From: a virus | Virus record (IMG/VR): IMGVR_UViG_3300025736_000113 | Location: 1-30,971 of that record | DNA: 30,971 nt | Reading direction: 5' to 3' (one strand) | Shown: one piece after another, positions 29,923-30,971 of the stretch | Position numbering within the stretch: position 1 is the first letter of the stretch | How the letters are laid out: each line of letters begins with the position of its first letter | The notes under the pieces: model-generated | Told to the model about the DNA's origin: nothing | Databases searched by the model: none | Seen by the model: only the letters and a program-made list of their open reading frames with translations | Position numbers and translations under genes: made by a program

Positions 29923-30928
29923 TTTCTTCCTCCTTTTCAGCACATTCTTCACATAGTTCATCCTCGTTTATACAACCAGGACAGAAAAACTGACCACAAC
30001 CTTCACATCTTGTTAAACAACTTTTACAATACACACCCCCACAACATTCACATACAAAACTACAGTCATCACAAATATCATTACCACAATTACTACATGT
30101 AGTTGAGCAACTACTACAAATATGTCTACCACAAATAGAGCAGAGGTTTATACACTCATCACAATACGAACCACCACAAATAGAGCACACAACCACACAT
30201 TGGTCGCAGAATCGTTCTTCACAGCCCTCACAAATATAAATATCTTCACTATTAGTACTTTCTCCACAATTACAACATTCTATACCAAACCAATCCTCTA
30301 ATGATATATAAGGACTTTCTGGATTATATGTTTCTAAAATGCTTTTGATTATCAAAAAGAAGTCGGCAATTCTGCCATTTTTTAATGCACTGCCTATGGG
30401 TACGGTTCCATTTCCTTCACAAAGATGTCCATTTCTTATGTGTGGATGTGTAACACCTTCATCCCCATGAGCAGGGTTTGGATTAACAGCTTCAATATAA
30501 TATAGGTGGTCTGTATTATGTAAGTCTATAACTATCTTAAATTCTCCGAGCGGTATATCTTCAAGAGTTATCGCTTCAGTTATTACAGATAATTTATTGT
30601 CTATGAAAGTTACTTGTCCGAACTCTTTTTCTAACTGTTTTAATTCATCAATTAAATCATATATGTCTGGAATATACGATTTTTTATGGTTTATTACTTC
30701 TCTTTTCGTATAACAATGTAACACATCTATGGCTCTCATCATTTGAGCCAATTTTATCTGTTTAGCAAATATCAAATCATGTTCTTCGGCTTTAAGATAC
30801 GTTACAATACACCCATTAAAATACTCACTTGTATTTTTGAGATATTGTGCAACGGGGCGAAAGTCAATATCATTTATTTTTGCTTTGTTTTGGTACGCTT
30901 CTCTTAATTTTAGTGCTATTTTTATCAT
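29897..30928 (-). CDS. E2-like conjugating protein fused to a six-unit cysteine-repeat domain, 343 aa
   Basis: The N-terminal part (1-215) contains a beta-sheet core (EFKIVIDLHN, HLYYIEAVNP) followed by THPHIRNGHLCEGNG, with C170 placed like the active cysteine of E2 enzymes in the HPN...C motif. Bacterial and phage E2-like proteins often use HPH. From 218 on, CCNC leads into six consecutive 15-residue units (232-321) of the form CxxCGxxxCxxC, then LCEEC and an acidic tail. RING or treble-clef zinc domains have such CxxC pairs, so this may be an E3-like partner in the same chain. ATG 30928 is preceded by GGGGAT. Its order with JAB and E1 genes fits prokaryotic ubiquitin-like cassettes. Confidence 0.75.
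   Translation of the reverse strand: MIKIALKLREAYQNKAKINDIDFRPVAQYLKNTSEYFNGCIVTYLKAEEHDLIFAKQIKLAQMMRAIDVLHCYTKREVINHKKSYIPDIYDLIDELKQLEKEFGQVTFIDNKLSVITEAITLEDIPLGEFKIVIDLHNTDHLYYIEAVNPNPAHGDEGVTHPHIRNGHLCEGNGTVPIGSALKNGRIADFFLIIKSILETYNPESPYISLEDWFGIECCNCGESTNSEDIYICEGCEERFCDQCVVVCSICGGSYCDECINLCSICGRHICSSCSTTCSNCGNDICDDCSFVCECCGGVYCKSCLTRCEGCGQFFCPGCINEDELCEECAEKEEENEKPSTEV
29966..30235 (-). repeat. Six in-frame 45-bp repeats encoding CxxCGxxxCxxC units
   Basis: Residues 232-321 of the E2-like protein are six 15-residue units in register; examples are VCSICGGSYCDECIN, LCSICGRHICSSCST and VCECCGGVYCKSCLT. Every unit has four cysteines at identical spacing (C-x2-C-x4-C-x2-C). The DNA copies differ widely, so this is an old or selected repeat, not a recent slippage. 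Confidence 0.9.
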
Positions 30929-30971
30929 TTTCTAATCCCCAAAATATATGCACTCCTGCTCACTTTCAAAG

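Overview
The window is an AT-rich piece of a tailed bacteriophage genome (free phage or prophage), most likely with a short-tailed, podovirus-like virion. Seen: a scaffold-like gene followed by a capsid-like gene, a tail-tube/propeller gene, a large internal-virion-type protein and a long fibre. Also seen: no tape measure, sheath or baseplate genes. No terminase, DNA polymerase or endolysin gene lies in the window, so this is only part of the genome. Shine-Dalgarno sites are strong (AGGAG, AAGGAG), which fits a bacterial host. The host itself cannot be named from the sequence.

Layout. (1) Positions 1-17869, plus strand: virion module. Small proteins and an FmdB-type zinc ribbon come first, then scaffold, major capsid protein and a decoration-like protein. 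Two intrinsic terminators follow at 5210-5240 and 5670-5713. Next are a head-tail adaptor-like protein, small beta-rich proteins, a LamG lectin-fold protein, a tail tubular/propeller gene that appears split into several ORFs, internal proteins, a fibre, a 1073-residue ejection-type protein and a tiny XhlA-like membrane protein. (2) Positions 17921-28376, minus strand: one dense early/replication operon read right to left from a promoter at about 28400. It holds a PD-(D/E)XK nuclease, a NinB-like protein, a DnaB-type helicase, a TOPRIM primase, a NinG-like protein, a metallophosphoesterase and many tiny, often zinc-binding proteins. Genes mostly overlap by 4-20 bases. (3) Positions 28522-30928, minus strand: a separate operon, closed by a hairpin at 28431-28448. 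It encodes an E2-like protein fused to a cysteine-repeat domain, a JAMM/JAB isopeptidase and a ThiF/E1-like adenylyltransferase. This is a compact ubiquitin-like conjugation and deconjugation cassette.

The most striking item is the third region. The E2-like protein has a catalytic-type HPH...LC motif, followed by six tandem 15-residue CxxCGxxxCxxC units that could act as a built-in RING/E3-like module. No ubiquitin-like modifier gene is visible; it may lie beyond the right edge. Other unusual points are: a complete gene with no ATG, GTG or TTG codon anywhere (26168-26476, probably starting at ATA); a probable ATT start at 7960; a tail gene broken into ORFs chained by TAATG junctions; four 22-bp palindromic repeats at 20187-20274; and a duplicated translation-start region at 25367-25427.

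The two transcription units converge at about 17.87 kb. All function calls come from reading motifs by eye; no database search was run.
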